In this document: one piece after another, positions 35,464 to 43,733 of the stretch
Position numbering within the stretch: position 1 is the stretch's first letter
Layout of the letters: every line of letters begins with the position of its first letter
From: an uncultured Collinsella sp.
GTDB lineage: Bacteria; Actinomycetota; Coriobacteriia; Coriobacteriales; Coriobacteriaceae
Length of the DNA stretch: 49,886 nucleotides
Assembly: GCA_902464565.1 (NCBI GenBank)
Contig: CABQJV010000013.1
Coordinates: 1-49,886, forward strand
Direction of reading: 5' to 3'
Made by a program: the position numbers and the translations under genes
Notes under the pieces: generated by a model
What the model saw: the letters and a program-made list of their open reading frames with translations, nothing else
What the model was told of the DNA's origin: nothing
Databases searched by the model: none

Positions 35464-36009
35464 CTAGGACAAATCGTCTTCGTAGGGCATCAGGTCTGCT
35501 AGGTAGCCTTTTTCCTTGAGCATCGCCTCGATCTCGTCGAGGGTCTGTTCGTCCTCCGCCGCAATGCGATGGAAGTGATAGCCGCTCGTCACCGTTAGCA
35601 GCGGAAAGCTCTTGCCACTCTCGATATCGCGCAGATAGCGCTCGACATCGCGACGATTGCGGATGTCCAGGTCGGCCGTAATCTTACCGTACACGCGGTG
35701 ATTGACGATCACGTTGAGCACGGCGCCGCCGGCGTCGACGATACTCGTGAGCTCATCGCCCGCCTGCTCCACGCTGTGGCGCACCTTAACAAGACGCGTG
35801 GGCACGGCGGGGCTGCTCGCGGCTTCCTGCAGCACGTAGCCGCGGTTGGTCGCCACGATATCGTGCCCATCGGCGCGCAGCAGGGCGATGTCCTGCACCA
35901 CGACCTGGCGGCTCACACCCACCTCGTGGGCAAGCGCGCTGCCCGATACGGGTCCCTTGGCTCCCTCGAGCACGGCCATGATGGCACGGCGACGCTCGCG
36001 GGCGTCCAT
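35464..36009 (-). CDS. niaR: NiaR-type repressor of NAD synthesis (HTH + 3H domain)
   Basis: The 181-residue protein has an N-terminal winged helix (RAIMAVLEGAKGPVSGSALAHEVGVSRQVVVQDIALLRADG in short blocks) and a C-terminal 3H domain. The domain's histidines are seen in KVRHSVEQ, VNHRVYGKI and SGYHFHRI. NiaR proteins bind niacin and repress NAD synthesis or niacin uptake genes. The gene overlaps the nadC stop by one base (TAATG) and is the last gene of nadA-nadB-nadC-niaR. An 18-bp palindrome lies over the operon promoter, so it probably represses itself too. Confidence 0.93.
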   Translation of the reverse strand: MDARERRRAIMAVLEGAKGPVSGSALAHEVGVSRQVVVQDIALLRADGHDIVATNRGYVLQEAASSPAVPTRLVKVRHSVEQAGDELTSIVDAGGAVLNVIVNHRVYGKITADLDIRNRRDVERYLRDIESGKSFPLLTVTSGYHFHRIAAEDEQTLDEIEAMLKEKGYLADLMPYEDDLS

Positions 36010-36869
36010 TATTTACCGTCCAGCAGACGCAGGTGCTTGAGCGAGAGGTCGAGAATCGGCGCAGAGTGCGTCAGCGCCCCCGAGCTAATAAAGTCAACGC
36101 CCAGGTCGGCGAGCGCGCGAATATTGTCGGCGTCCACGTTGCCCGAGCACTCGGTCTTGGCGCGGCCGGCGATAAGCTCAATGGCGGCAGCCATATCGTC
36201 GTGGGTCATGTTGTCGAACATGATGATGTCGGCGCCGGCCTCCACGGCCTCGCGCACCATGTCCAGATTCTCGCACTCAATCTCGACCGTCGTGGTAAAC
36301 GACGCATGGGCGCGCGCCATCTCGATCGCGCGCGTCACGCCACCGGCGGCATCGATGTGGTTGTCCTTGAGCATGACGGCCGTCGACAGGTTGTAGCGGT
36401 GGTTGCTGCCGCCGCCGATTTCAACCGCCGCCTTCTCAAACACGCGCATGCCCGGCGTGGTCTTGCGCGTGTCGACGAGCACGGTCTTGGTGCCCTCGAG
36501 CGCCGCGGCCATGCTGTGCGTGTAGGTAGCGATACCGCTCATGCGCTGCAGGTAGTTGAGCGCCACGCGCTCACCCGAAAGCAGCACGCGCGCATCGCCG
36601 CGCACCTGACCCACATGGTCGCCGGCGTGCACCTCGTCGCCATCGGCAACGTCGAGCAGAACCGAGCTCTGCGAATCCAGCAGCTCAAAGGTGCGGGCAA
36701 ACACATCCAAGCCGGCGATGATGCCATCGGCTTTGGCGATAAGCTCCACCGTGGCGGGACGCGCCGTGGGACACACGCTCGCCGTGCTCACGTCCTCAAA
36801 CGTAATGTCCTCGCGCAGAGCCTGCAGAATCAGATCATCGACGACGAGCTTCATGGTAATGGGATTCAT
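36009..36869 (-). CDS. nadC: Nicotinate-nucleotide pyrophosphorylase (quinolinate phosphoribosyltransferase)
   Basis: The 286-residue enzyme joins quinolinate and PRPP to give nicotinate mononucleotide. Typical segments are ALREDITFEDVST, SGERVALNYLQRMSGIATYT, LVDTRKTTPGMRVFEKAAVEIGGGSNHRYNLS (in blocks) and MLKDNHI. The C-terminus has the barrel strand DFISSGALTHSAPILDLSL. Length is normal. It starts three bases after the nadB stop and is coupled with niaR. MKLVVDD five codons later is an alternative start. Confidence 0.97.
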   Translation of the reverse strand: MNPITMKLVVDDLILQALREDITFEDVSTASVCPTARPATVELIAKADGIIAGLDVFARTFELLDSQSSVLLDVADGDEVHAGDHVGQVRGDARVLLSGERVALNYLQRMSGIATYTHSMAAALEGTKTVLVDTRKTTPGMRVFEKAAVEIGGGSNHRYNLSTAVMLKDNHIDAAGGVTRAIEMARAHASFTTTVEIECENLDMVREAVEAGADIIMFDNMTHDDMAAAIELIAGRAKTECSGNVDADNIRALADLGVDFISSGALTHSAPILDLSLKHLRLLDGK

Positions 36870-36872
36870 GGT

Positions 36873-38249
36873 CTACTCCTCCACGGCCTGCGTGCCGGCG
36901 GCACGGGCCAAATCATCGATTGCCAGAGGGTCGGCGCCCAGGGCGCGATGACGGCCATCGAGCGCGGGATCGCCCGCCTGCTCCACGGCCAGCGACTCGC
37001 CGGTACGCATGTACCACGCGGCGCGACGACCCCAGACCAGCGCCTCGAGCAGGCTGTTTGATGCAAGGCGGTTCTTGCCGTGAACGCCGTTGCAAGCCGT
37101 CTCGCCCGCGGCGTAGAGCTCGGGCATCGAAGTGCGGCCGTCCTTATCGACCCATACGCCGCCCATAAAGTAGTGCTGCGTGGGCGTAACGGGGATGGGC
37201 TCGTCCAAGATGTCGCGGCCGTCCTCAAGGCAGCGCGCGCGAATGTTGGCAAAATGCCCGGTCACCACGTCGCGCTCGACGGGGGCAAAGCTCAGCCACT
37301 CGTGCTCGGTACCGTCCTGCTTCATCTGCTCGCGAATAGCGGCGGCGACCACATCGCGCGGCTGAAGCTCGTCGGTAAAGCGCTCGCCGGCGGCATTGAG
37401 CAAAATCGCGCCCTCGCCGCGGCAGCTCTCGCTGATCAAGAAGGTGCGGCCCGGCTGCGGCGAGAACAGTCCCGTCGGGTGAATCTGCACGTAGTCCAGA
37501 TGCTCCATCGTAATGCCGTGCTCCTGCGCGATGTAGCAGGCGTCGCCGGTGAGCTGCGGATAGTTGGTGGAGTGATCGTACACGCCGCCGATGCCACCCG
37601 TCGCCCACAGCGTGTGGCGGGCATGAATCTTAAACGGCTCGCCGGCATGCACGCCCTCGGCGGCGTTTGCCAGCTCGTCGGCGGGACGAACCGAGTTGTC
37701 CTCGTCCACGGGAACGGCAACGACGCCGGTGCACACCGTAACGCCATCACGCTCGCCCGTCAGGATGTCGGTCATGGCCACGTGCTCCAAAATCTGCACG
37801 TTGTCCAGCTTGCGAACGGCCTGGAGCAGCTTGGTCGTGATCTCCTTGCCCGTAATATCGGCATGGAAGGCAATGCGTGGGCGGCTGTGCGCGCCCTCAC
37901 GGGTAAAGTCGAGGCTGCCGTCGGCCTTGCGCTCAAAGTCCACGCCCATCGCTAGCAAGTCGTTGATGACCGAGCGGCTCGAGCGAATCATGATGTCGAC
38001 GCTCTCGCGGCGGTTCTCGTAGTGGCCGGCGTGCATGGTGTCCTCAAAGAAGGCATCGTAGTCCGAGCCTTCGGGCAGTACGCAGATGCCGCCCTGCGCG
38101 AGCATCGAATCGCACTCGTCGACAGCACCCTTGGAAAGCATAATCACGCGCGTGCTCGTCGGCAGGTTGAGAGCTGCGTACAGGCCCGCCACGCCGCAGC
38201 CGGCAATGACGACGTCGCACTCCATATCGGGGTATTGCTTGGTTTCCAC
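36873..38249 (-). CDS. nadB: L-aspartate oxidase
   Basis: The 458-residue flavoenzyme oxidises aspartate to iminoaspartate for NadA. The FAD-binding start VVIAGCGVAGLYAALNLP is near residue 13. Further signatures are DSMLAQGGICVLP, the active-site region HPTGLFSPQPGRTFLISESCRGEGAIL (in blocks) and GETACNGVHGKNRLASNSLLEALVWGRRAA. I choose the GTG giving VETKQYPDME because GAGAGG lies six bases upstream. A frame opening at an earlier ATG lies inside an intercistronic hairpin. The protein is shorter at the C-terminus than E. coli NadB. It forms one operon with nadA and nadC. Confidence 0.95.
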   Translation of the reverse strand: METKQYPDMECDVVIAGCGVAGLYAALNLPTSTRVIMLSKGAVDECDSMLAQGGICVLPEGSDYDAFFEDTMHAGHYENRRESVDIMIRSSRSVINDLLAMGVDFERKADGSLDFTREGAHSRPRIAFHADITGKEITTKLLQAVRKLDNVQILEHVAMTDILTGERDGVTVCTGVVAVPVDEDNSVRPADELANAAEGVHAGEPFKIHARHTLWATGGIGGVYDHSTNYPQLTGDACYIAQEHGITMEHLDYVQIHPTGLFSPQPGRTFLISESCRGEGAILLNAAGERFTDELQPRDVVAAAIREQMKQDGTEHEWLSFAPVERDVVTGHFANIRARCLEDGRDILDEPIPVTPTQHYFMGGVWVDKDGRTSMPELYAAGETACNGVHGKNRLASNSLLEALVWGRRAAWYMRTGESLAVEQAGDPALDGRHRALGADPLAIDDLARAAGTQAVEE

Positions 38250-38267
38250 AGGAATCCTCTCCTTTGT

Positions 38268-38302
38268 AATGTGACATAAGGAACCGTCCCTCATGCCACA
38301 TT
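38268..38302 (-). repeat. Intercistronic hairpin between nadA and nadB
   Basis: AATGTGACATAAGGAAC faces GTCCCTCATGCCACATT. All 17 positions pair in the operon mRNA if G-U is allowed, while the other strand would have three A-C mismatches. It lies between the nadA stop and the nadB ribosome site. Confidence 0.75.
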
Positions 38303-38305
38303 GTT

Positions 38306-39331
38306 CTAGCGCGCTGCGTACTCGAGCATACGGTCGAGCGTAAGTTTTGCCTGGTCGGCAGCCTCGTCCGAGACGCCGATCTGCACCTCGCCCTCGCCCG
38401 TCTCCAGGCAGCGCACGAGCTTTTCGAGCGTGATGAGATCCATGTTGACGCAGGTGGGCTGCACCGCGGGGAAGTAGAACTTTTTGCCGGTGCCCTGGCA
38501 GCGGCGCTCGAGCTCGTAGAGCACGCCGCGGACCGTCACGATAATGAACTCGCTCGCGTCGGACTCCTCGGCATACTTGATGATGCCGGCAGTAGAGCCG
38601 ATGTAGTCAGCCTCGGCCAGGACGTCGGCCTTGCACTCAGGATGCGCCAGCACGAGCGCGTCGGGGTGGGCCTCCGTCGCGTCGACGATCTGCTCGACGG
38701 TGATGATGTGATGGCGCGGGCAGTAGCCGTTGTTGAGGATGACGTGCTTTTGCGGCACCTGCTCGGCTACGAAGCGACCGAGGTTTTGGTCGGGAATGAA
38801 CAGGATATGCTGCTGCGGCAGCTCGGACACGATCTTGACGGCGTTGGAGCTGGTGACGCACACGTCGCTCCAGCTCTTGATCTCGACCGTGGAGTTGACG
38901 TAGCAGACGACAGCCAGGTCGTCGCCGTACTCGGCGCGCGCCGCGTCGACCGTCTCGCGCTTGACCATGTGCGCCATGGGACAGTCCGCGCCCGGCTCGG
39001 GCAGCAGCACGGTCTTAGTGGGATTGAGCAGCTTGGCGCTCTCGCCCATAAACTCCACGCCGCACAGCACGATGGTCTGCTGCGGCAGACTCTTGGCGAG
39101 CTTTGCCAGGTAGAAGCTGTCGCCGACGTAATCGGCAGCGGCTTGGACCTCAGGCGCCACATAGTAGTGCGCCAGGATCACCGCGTCACGTTGGGTTTTT
39201 AGTTGCTGAATGGCCTCGACGAGCTCTGCGGGCACCAGTGCCGCGCGCTCCGTTGCCGTCGTTGCCGATGCTAGGCCGGCCGCGATATCGCGTGCAAGCT
39301 CCGACGCATCCATGTTCGCGCTCTGTGCCAT
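38306..39331 (-). CDS. nadA: Quinolinate synthase A
   Basis: The 341-residue [4Fe-4S] enzyme condenses iminoaspartate with dihydroxyacetone phosphate. Visible signatures are LAHYYVAPEVQAAADYVGDSF, VLCGVEFMGESAKLLNP, CYVNSTVEIKSWSDVCVTSSNA, HPECKADVL and FPAVQPTCVNMDLITLEKL (each a short block). The cluster cysteines are likely those in LCGVEF, HPEC and PTCVNM. The ATG is preferred over the TTG just before it because GAGGGG then has normal spacing. It is the first gene of the operon. Confidence 0.97.
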   Translation of the reverse strand: MAQSANMDASELARDIAAGLASATTATERAALVPAELVEAIQQLKTQRDAVILAHYYVAPEVQAAADYVGDSFYLAKLAKSLPQQTIVLCGVEFMGESAKLLNPTKTVLLPEPGADCPMAHMVKRETVDAARAEYGDDLAVVCYVNSTVEIKSWSDVCVTSSNAVKIVSELPQQHILFIPDQNLGRFVAEQVPQKHVILNNGYCPRHHIITVEQIVDATEAHPDALVLAHPECKADVLAEADYIGSTAGIIKYAEESDASEFIIVTVRGVLYELERRCQGTGKKFYFPAVQPTCVNMDLITLEKLVRCLETGEGEVQIGVSDEAADQAKLTLDRMLEYAAR

Positions 39332-39366
39332 CAAGGCCCCTCTCTTTTGGCGAATCTTGGGGCTTT

Positions 39367-39416
39367 AGTATGACACCTAGGTTTACAGCTGACAAGACAG
39401 CTGTAAACCTAGGTGT
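39367..39416 (-). promoter_or_regulatory. nadA promoter covered by an 18-bp palindrome (NiaR operator candidate)
   Basis: ACACCTAGGTTTACAGCT at 39373-39390 and its exact reverse complement at 39399-39416 flank GACAAGAC. On the minus strand TTGTCA (39390-39395) and CATACT (39367-39372) are 17 bases apart, so the palindrome overlaps the -35 and fills the spacer. This fits repression by the operon's own NiaR. Confidence 0.8.
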
Positions 39417-39623
39417 AAAGTTGAAATAAAGATTCAATCATGTGGCAGGTCCATTTTCGAACTGGCAAGCTGAGGATAGCTGAGCTCTCGATGGCGCAGG
39501 AGGCATCTTTCGCCACCGCAATACCGCTTGGCGCGAGTTGCACGCCGTGGGGCGCAAACGGTCCGCACCCCCGCAAGCGGCGCGTACCCGATGTGGCAAA
39601 ATCGAACTACTTAAGGGGGCCGA

Positions 39624-40346
39624 ATGCTCAAGATTATTGCCTGCGACGATGATGTCGCTTTTCTAGATAGACTGCACCGGATGATCGACCGTTGGTCGAC
39701 TGAGACGGGCACGGCGGTCGATGTTGCGCTCGTCACGCGCGGCGAGGACCTGCTGGCCCGCCATGCCGCATCGCGCGCCGACATCATTCTGCTCGACATG
39801 ATCATGCCGCTCGTCAACGGCATGGACACCGCGCGCGAATTGCGCCAGGCCGATACCGCCGTGCGCCTGGTGTTCCTCACCTCGTCGCCCGAGTTCGCAC
39901 TGGAGTCCTACGAGGTCCGTGCTTTCGACTATCTGCTCAAGCCCGTGACTTACGAACGCCTGGCGCAGTTACTTAACGAGCTTTCGAGCATGCGCCCGGC
40001 GGCAACCGACGAGCTCGTGATCAAAACTTCCTTTGGCTACCACGCCCTGCGCCTGTCCGACATCGAATATGCCGAGGCGCGCAACAAGCACGTGGTCTTC
40101 CACCTGCGCGACGGACGCGACATCGAGGCACTCGAGTCGTTCCGCAGCGTCGAGGACCGTTTGGCGCAAAATGCCACCTTCTTTAAATGCCACCGTAGTT
40201 ACCAGGTCAACTTGCGCAACATCGACCACTTCGATCGCACGGACATCGTCATGCGCTCCGGCGCGTGCATTCCACTGTCGCGCAGCAGCAAGCAGGGGTT
40301 CCAAGACGCCTACTTTGCGGTGCGTTTCGAGGGCGGGAGGCGCTAA
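39624..40346 (+). CDS. LytTR-family response regulator
   Basis: The 240-residue protein has a receiver domain with the acidic pocket D8-D10 and phospho-acceptor D58 in IILLDMIMP, and the KP pair in DYLLKPVTYERL. The C-terminal LytTR domain spans about residues 140-235 (SDIEYAEARNKHVVFHL, FFKCHRSYQVNLRNIDHF). Such regulators bind direct repeats in target promoters, often for peptide signalling or transport. AAGGGGG lies upstream of the ATG. The stop overlaps the kinase start (TAATG), forming a two-gene operon. No signal-peptide gene is seen nearby. Confidence 0.93.
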   Translation: MLKIIACDDDVAFLDRLHRMIDRWSTETGTAVDVALVTRGEDLLARHAASRADIILLDMIMPLVNGMDTARELRQADTAVRLVFLTSSPEFALESYEVRAFDYLLKPVTYERLAQLLNELSSMRPAATDELVIKTSFGYHALRLSDIEYAEARNKHVVFHLRDGRDIEALESFRSVEDRLAQNATFFKCHRSYQVNLRNIDHFDRTDIVMRSGACIPLSRSSKQGFQDAYFAVRFEGGRR

Positions 40347-41623
40347 TGCCCGCAACGGCCGAAATGGTCCTTTGGGCAATCCACCACGCCACAACGCTAC
40401 TCTTTGGCGTCTTTGCCTCGGCGGCGCTGTGCGGTATCGAGATCAACCGGCGTCATGCGCTTGAACTGGTGCTGGTCGGTGCCGTAACCGGATGCGCATT
40501 TGGCCTCGCCAATGCCGTCGGCGGAGAGCTTTTTGCCCGCCAGGTATATCCGCTCGTCGTGCATTTGCCGCTCGTCATCTATTTGTGCGCGCGCTACCGC
40601 CTGAGCCCGCTGCTTGCCGCGCTCGGCATTACGAGTGCTTATCTGAGCTGCCAGTTCAGCAATTGGATGGGCATCGCCGCCTTTGCCGCAACCGATTCGC
40701 AGATCGCGTACTATCTGGCGCGCATCGCGACCACACTCGCCGTCTTTGCCGTCCTGTTGCATTGGGCCGGCGACATCGGTCCACGCTTGGCGATTAAAAG
40801 CACCACCGAGCTGGGCATCCTTTTAATCCTGCCGCTCGTCTATTACGTCTTTGACTATGCCACCAACGTCTACACCACGCTGTTCCACTCGGGCTCGGTG
40901 GTAACGGTTGAGTTTTTGGCATTTGCGCTCTGTGCCTTCTATCTTATGTTTCTTGCCGTTTACCTGCGCGAATACGAAGAAAAGGAAACCGCCGAGCGAG
41001 AGCGCTGGATGCTCGAAACCCGCGACAGCGCCGCCATCAAAGAGCTCGAGGCTTGGCGTCAATCTGGGCGCGAGCTGTCGATTCTTCGCCACGATATGCG
41101 CCACTTCCTACGCGGCCTGGCCGCTTTAATTGAGGAGGGCCACACCGACGAGGCGCTCAAACGCATCGATGAACTCTGCGAAGCCGGCGATCGCACCGCC
41201 GTACGCCGCTTCTGCGCCAACGAGACCGTAAACATCGCGCTTTCGTCATTTAACTCGGATATCAATAGAAACGGCATTACCGCCAACCTGCGCGCCGCCG
41301 TACCCGAAACCATCCACGTAGGTGACGCCGACCTGTTTAGCGTGCTCTCAAATGCCTTGGAAAACGCTATCACCGCCGCGAGCGCCGCGCCCCAGGGAAA
41401 GCGATTCGTCGACTTTGACCTGCGATTAGAGGACGGCCAGCTGCTGCTGTTAGTTTCCAACACGTTTGACCGCGCGCCGCGCATGGTCGACGGCATGCCC
41501 GTGACCCGGCATGCGGGCCACGGCTTTGGCACCAAGAGCATCAAACTTGCCGTGGAGCGCATGAACGGCAACTGTCAGTTCCGCATTAACGGCGATCGGT
41601 TTGAGCTGCGCGCTGTGATGTAG
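40346..41623 (+). CDS. Sensor histidine kinase, GHKL (AgrC-like) type
   Basis: The 425-residue protein has about six membrane segments in the first 210 residues, a linking helix rich in Glu and Arg, and the phospho-acceptor H249 in SILRHDMRHFLRG. The ATPase part has an N-box-like SNALENAITAA and a glycine box HAGHGFGTKSIKLAVERMNG. This matches GHKL kinases that pair with LytTR regulators. The ATG shares bases with the regulator stop. An in-frame ATG 27 codons upstream lies inside the regulator gene and is unlikely. The signal is unknown. Confidence 0.92.
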   Translation: MPATAEMVLWAIHHATTLLFGVFASAALCGIEINRRHALELVLVGAVTGCAFGLANAVGGELFARQVYPLVVHLPLVIYLCARYRLSPLLAALGITSAYLSCQFSNWMGIAAFAATDSQIAYYLARIATTLAVFAVLLHWAGDIGPRLAIKSTTELGILLILPLVYYVFDYATNVYTTLFHSGSVVTVEFLAFALCAFYLMFLAVYLREYEEKETAERERWMLETRDSAAIKELEAWRQSGRELSILRHDMRHFLRGLAALIEEGHTDEALKRIDELCEAGDRTAVRRFCANETVNIALSSFNSDINRNGITANLRAAVPETIHVGDADLFSVLSNALENAITAASAAPQGKRFVDFDLRLEDGQLLLLVSNTFDRAPRMVDGMPVTRHAGHGFGTKSIKLAVERMNGNCQFRINGDRFELRAVM

Positions 41624-41687
41624 AAGTGCGGCGCCGATCTCGCGGCGTATCTTGCCCGCCAGGCAATCGCTCACCGGCGCCAATCCG

Positions 41688-42263
41688 CTACAGCGGAGCG
41701 GCCGCCGGGGTCAGCTGCTTGATGTAGGCCCACATGCGCTGCTTGGCGGCTTTGTCAGTGAGCGCCGCCTCAAAACCGTCGAGTGCGAGCACGCGGCGGC
41801 CCTGCACATGAGCGACCAAGCCGGGCTTGAGCATAGCGGTATCGAAGTCGTCGATTGCCACAAGCATGTCGGCATAGGTCTCGCGCATGGTATCGGCCGC
41901 GCGATCGTCCAGCAGCAGAACCGCCTCGGGGTCCAAAGCCTCAAGCGCCTCACGGAACAGCTCGCACGGCAGAGTCTCGCCCACCGCGACCGCTCCGTCA
42001 CCCACGCCGGCGACGCTTGCCAGCACGCAAAAATCCTCGGGCGCGTAGCCGATGGCCCCAAGCGCCTTGCGCAACGCCGCGCCATCCGGGCCGGCGGCAA
42101 GCTCGCCACCCGAACGCTCGGCCTCGTCCAAATCGCCTTTGACCAGCACGATCGGCGAGCACGCGTTGCCCGCGATACGCACGCCACGAACCGCAAGCGA
42201 TGTGAGCTCCTGCTCGGCCGCCTGGGCGATGGCTTCTTTTTTCTGGCTTTGTGACGTGGACAT
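41688..42263 (-). CDS. Hypothetical protein, possibly a degenerate uracil-DNA-glycosylase fold
   Basis: The 191-residue protein has no signal peptide or membrane segment. The part from SPIVLVKGDLDEAERSGGELAAG through AALRKALGAIGYAPEDFCVL and ALDPEAVLLLDDRAADTM is loosely similar in layout to family 4/5 uracil-DNA glycosylases (an early substrate loop, then a helix after an AIGL-like segment, then a PxxVLLLG-like strand). The iron-sulfur cysteines and catalytic residues of those enzymes are not seen. GGAGGG precedes the chosen ATG. It is transcribed towards the two-component pair, without an obvious operon partner. Confidence 0.6.
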   Translation of the reverse strand: MSTSQSQKKEAIAQAAEQELTSLAVRGVRIAGNACSPIVLVKGDLDEAERSGGELAAGPDGAALRKALGAIGYAPEDFCVLASVAGVGDGAVAVGETLPCELFREALEALDPEAVLLLDDRAADTMRETYADMLVAIDDFDTAMLKPGLVAHVQGRRVLALDGFEAALTDKAAKQRMWAYIKQLTPAAAPL

Positions 42264-42399
42264 GCGCCCTCCAATCGTTTGCGTGCCCACCATTATATAA
42301 AAGAGCTGCCCGCGAGTGGTTGCTTTGCGGGCGGCTGGGTATAAGCACGGTCGTACTGAGTTTTACGCGGCCAAGCCGCGTCGCATTATGGAGGTCACC

Positions 42400-42720
42400 A
42401 TGGCTGACATTAATCAGATTACTCCCGAGAACTTCGATTCCATCGTTAACGACAGCCTGCCCGTGCTGGTCGATTTTTGGGCACCGTGGTGCGGGCCCTG
42501 TCGATCCCTCTCGCCCATCGTTGACGAGGTTGCCGATGAGCTGGCGGGCAAGCTTGCCGTTGCCAAATGCAACGTCGACGACAACCAGGACCTGGCCATG
42601 AAGTATGGCGTCATGAGCATCCCCACGCTGATTGTGTTTAAGAACGGCGAGGAGATTGACCGCTCAGTTGGCGCTCTGCCCAAGGCGAGGCTGCAGGCGC
42701 TGCTGGAAAAGCATCTGTAA
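42400..42720 (+). CDS. trxA: Thioredoxin
   Basis: The 106-residue redox protein has the active site WCGPC (C31, C34) within VLVDFWAPWCGPCRSLSP and the cis-proline segment MSIPTLIVFKNGE. Length and motifs are those of a classical thioredoxin. GGAGGT lies just before the ATG giving MADINQ. A longer in-frame start has no ribosome site. It precedes the hydrogenase-maturation genes but is separated from them by a terminator-like hairpin, so it is probably a separate transcript. Confidence 0.97.
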   Translation: MADINQITPENFDSIVNDSLPVLVDFWAPWCGPCRSLSPIVDEVADELAGKLAVAKCNVDDNQDLAMKYGVMSIPTLIVFKNGEEIDRSVGALPKARLQALLEKHL

Positions 42721-42831
42721 TACGCTTGTTACTTACCCGCCGTCTATGAGCGCTTTTGCACCGCTCGCCGGACTTCTGGATGCACCGAGTGCAACCACGG
42801 ATAGTATGGTAGTCACAAACAGCCCCCAGTG

Positions 42832-42866
42832 AACGGGTGCGGGTCGCACAGACTCGTACCCGTTTT
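42832..42866 (+). terminator. Terminator-like hairpin before the nikR-hyp operon
   Basis: AACGGGTGCGGGTC faces GACTCGTACCCGTT with 12 of 14 Watson-Crick pairs plus G-T, and TTTTC ends it. It can end thioredoxin readthrough or act as an attenuator for the genes that follow. Confidence 0.65.
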
Positions 42867-42941
42867 CTTATGCAGCTGCGCGCAGAGCGGGCGTAGTAAA
42901 ATCTGAACCACTGAACTGCCCCATACAAAAGGAGATTTCCC

Positions 42942-43190
42942 ATGCATGATGTTGGAATGAACATGAGCCAGCTTGCCATGAGCGTCAAGCAGGTCGACGA
43001 CACCATCGAGCTCGCTCACGAGTGGAGCCATCAGCTGCTGCATGCGACCGAGAATTTTGACATGGAGCGCATCGGCGCCAAGCTCGAGGCCGCCATGGCC
43101 GCGCTGCACGAGGCCCACGACGCACTCGAGGGCTACGAGGAAGCCATCGAGGCCGACCACAACTCCGTCGGCTCCGTGAAGCTGGTGTAA
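42942..43190 (+). CDS. Small helical protein upstream of nikR
   Basis: I do not recognise this 82-residue protein. It is almost entirely helical by composition, with His and Met residues in the first half (MHDVGMNMSQLAM, AHEWSHQLLHATE) and an acidic second half. AAGGAG lies before the ATG. Only one base separates its stop from the GTG of nikR, so it is translated with nikR and the hyp genes. A nickel- or hydrogenase-related role is suggested by position only. Confidence 0.7.
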   Translation: MHDVGMNMSQLAMSVKQVDDTIELAHEWSHQLLHATENFDMERIGAKLEAAMAALHEAHDALEGYEEAIEADHNSVGSVKLV

Positions 43191-43191
43191 G

Positions 43192-43704
43192 GTGGCCGAA
43201 CACGAGCACGGCTGCGGGTACGAGCACGAGCATCCGCACGGGGCGGACGGTGACGCGGGCTGCCACTGTAGTGGCTCCGGCTCCGAGCTGGTCCGTTTTT
43301 CGGTTACCGCACCCGACGACCTGCTGCGCCGTTTTGACAAGCAGATCGCACGCCGCGGCGACGTGGCCAACCGATCCGAGGCCGTGCGCGACCTGATTCG
43401 CGCCTCGATCGCCAAGGAGCAGATGCGCACGCCCGATGAGCACGTTATCGGGTCGCTCACCATGATCTACGACCACCATACCGGTGACCTGACGCGCCGT
43501 CTGGACGAAGTGCAGCACGACTACACCGACGAGATCGTATCGACGATGCACGTGCATTTGGATCACCACAACTGCTTGGAAATCCTGGCACTCAAGGGTC
43601 GCGGCGAGCGCGTCTACGAACTAGCCGACCGCCTGCTGGGCCTGCGCGGCGTTAAGCACGGCGAGCTCACGTGCGCCGCCACCAAGCAGAGCCTGGGGCT
43701 GTAA
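43192..43704 (+). CDS. nikR: NikR nickel-responsive regulator with His/Cys-rich N-terminal extension
   Basis: Residues 32-170 match NikR: a ribbon-helix-helix (ELVRFSVTAPDDLLRRFDKQI...NRSEAVRDLIR) and an ACT-like nickel domain. The nickel ligands of E. coli NikR (H76, H87, H89, C95) correspond in spacing to H109, H120, H122 and C128. The first ~30 residues are an added segment with H4, H6, C8, H12, H14, H16, C24, H25 and C26, unlike ordinary NikR. The start is GTG; no later start would fit the RHH domain well. It lies between the small helical protein and hypF and likely controls nickel genes. Confidence 0.92.
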   Translation: MAEHEHGCGYEHEHPHGADGDAGCHCSGSGSELVRFSVTAPDDLLRRFDKQIARRGDVANRSEAVRDLIRASIAKEQMRTPDEHVIGSLTMIYDHHTGDLTRRLDEVQHDYTDEIVSTMHVHLDHHNCLEILALKGRGERVYELADRLLGLRGVKHGELTCAATKQSLGL

Positions 43705-43733
43705 CAGCACACATTTCAACGAAGGAGGGTCGC

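Noticed and set aside
42832..42941. Nickel/cobalt riboswitch before the nikR-hyp operon
   Set aside because: Only one terminator-like stem is visible. I cannot see the conserved multi-helix junction of that class, so I call it a hairpin only.
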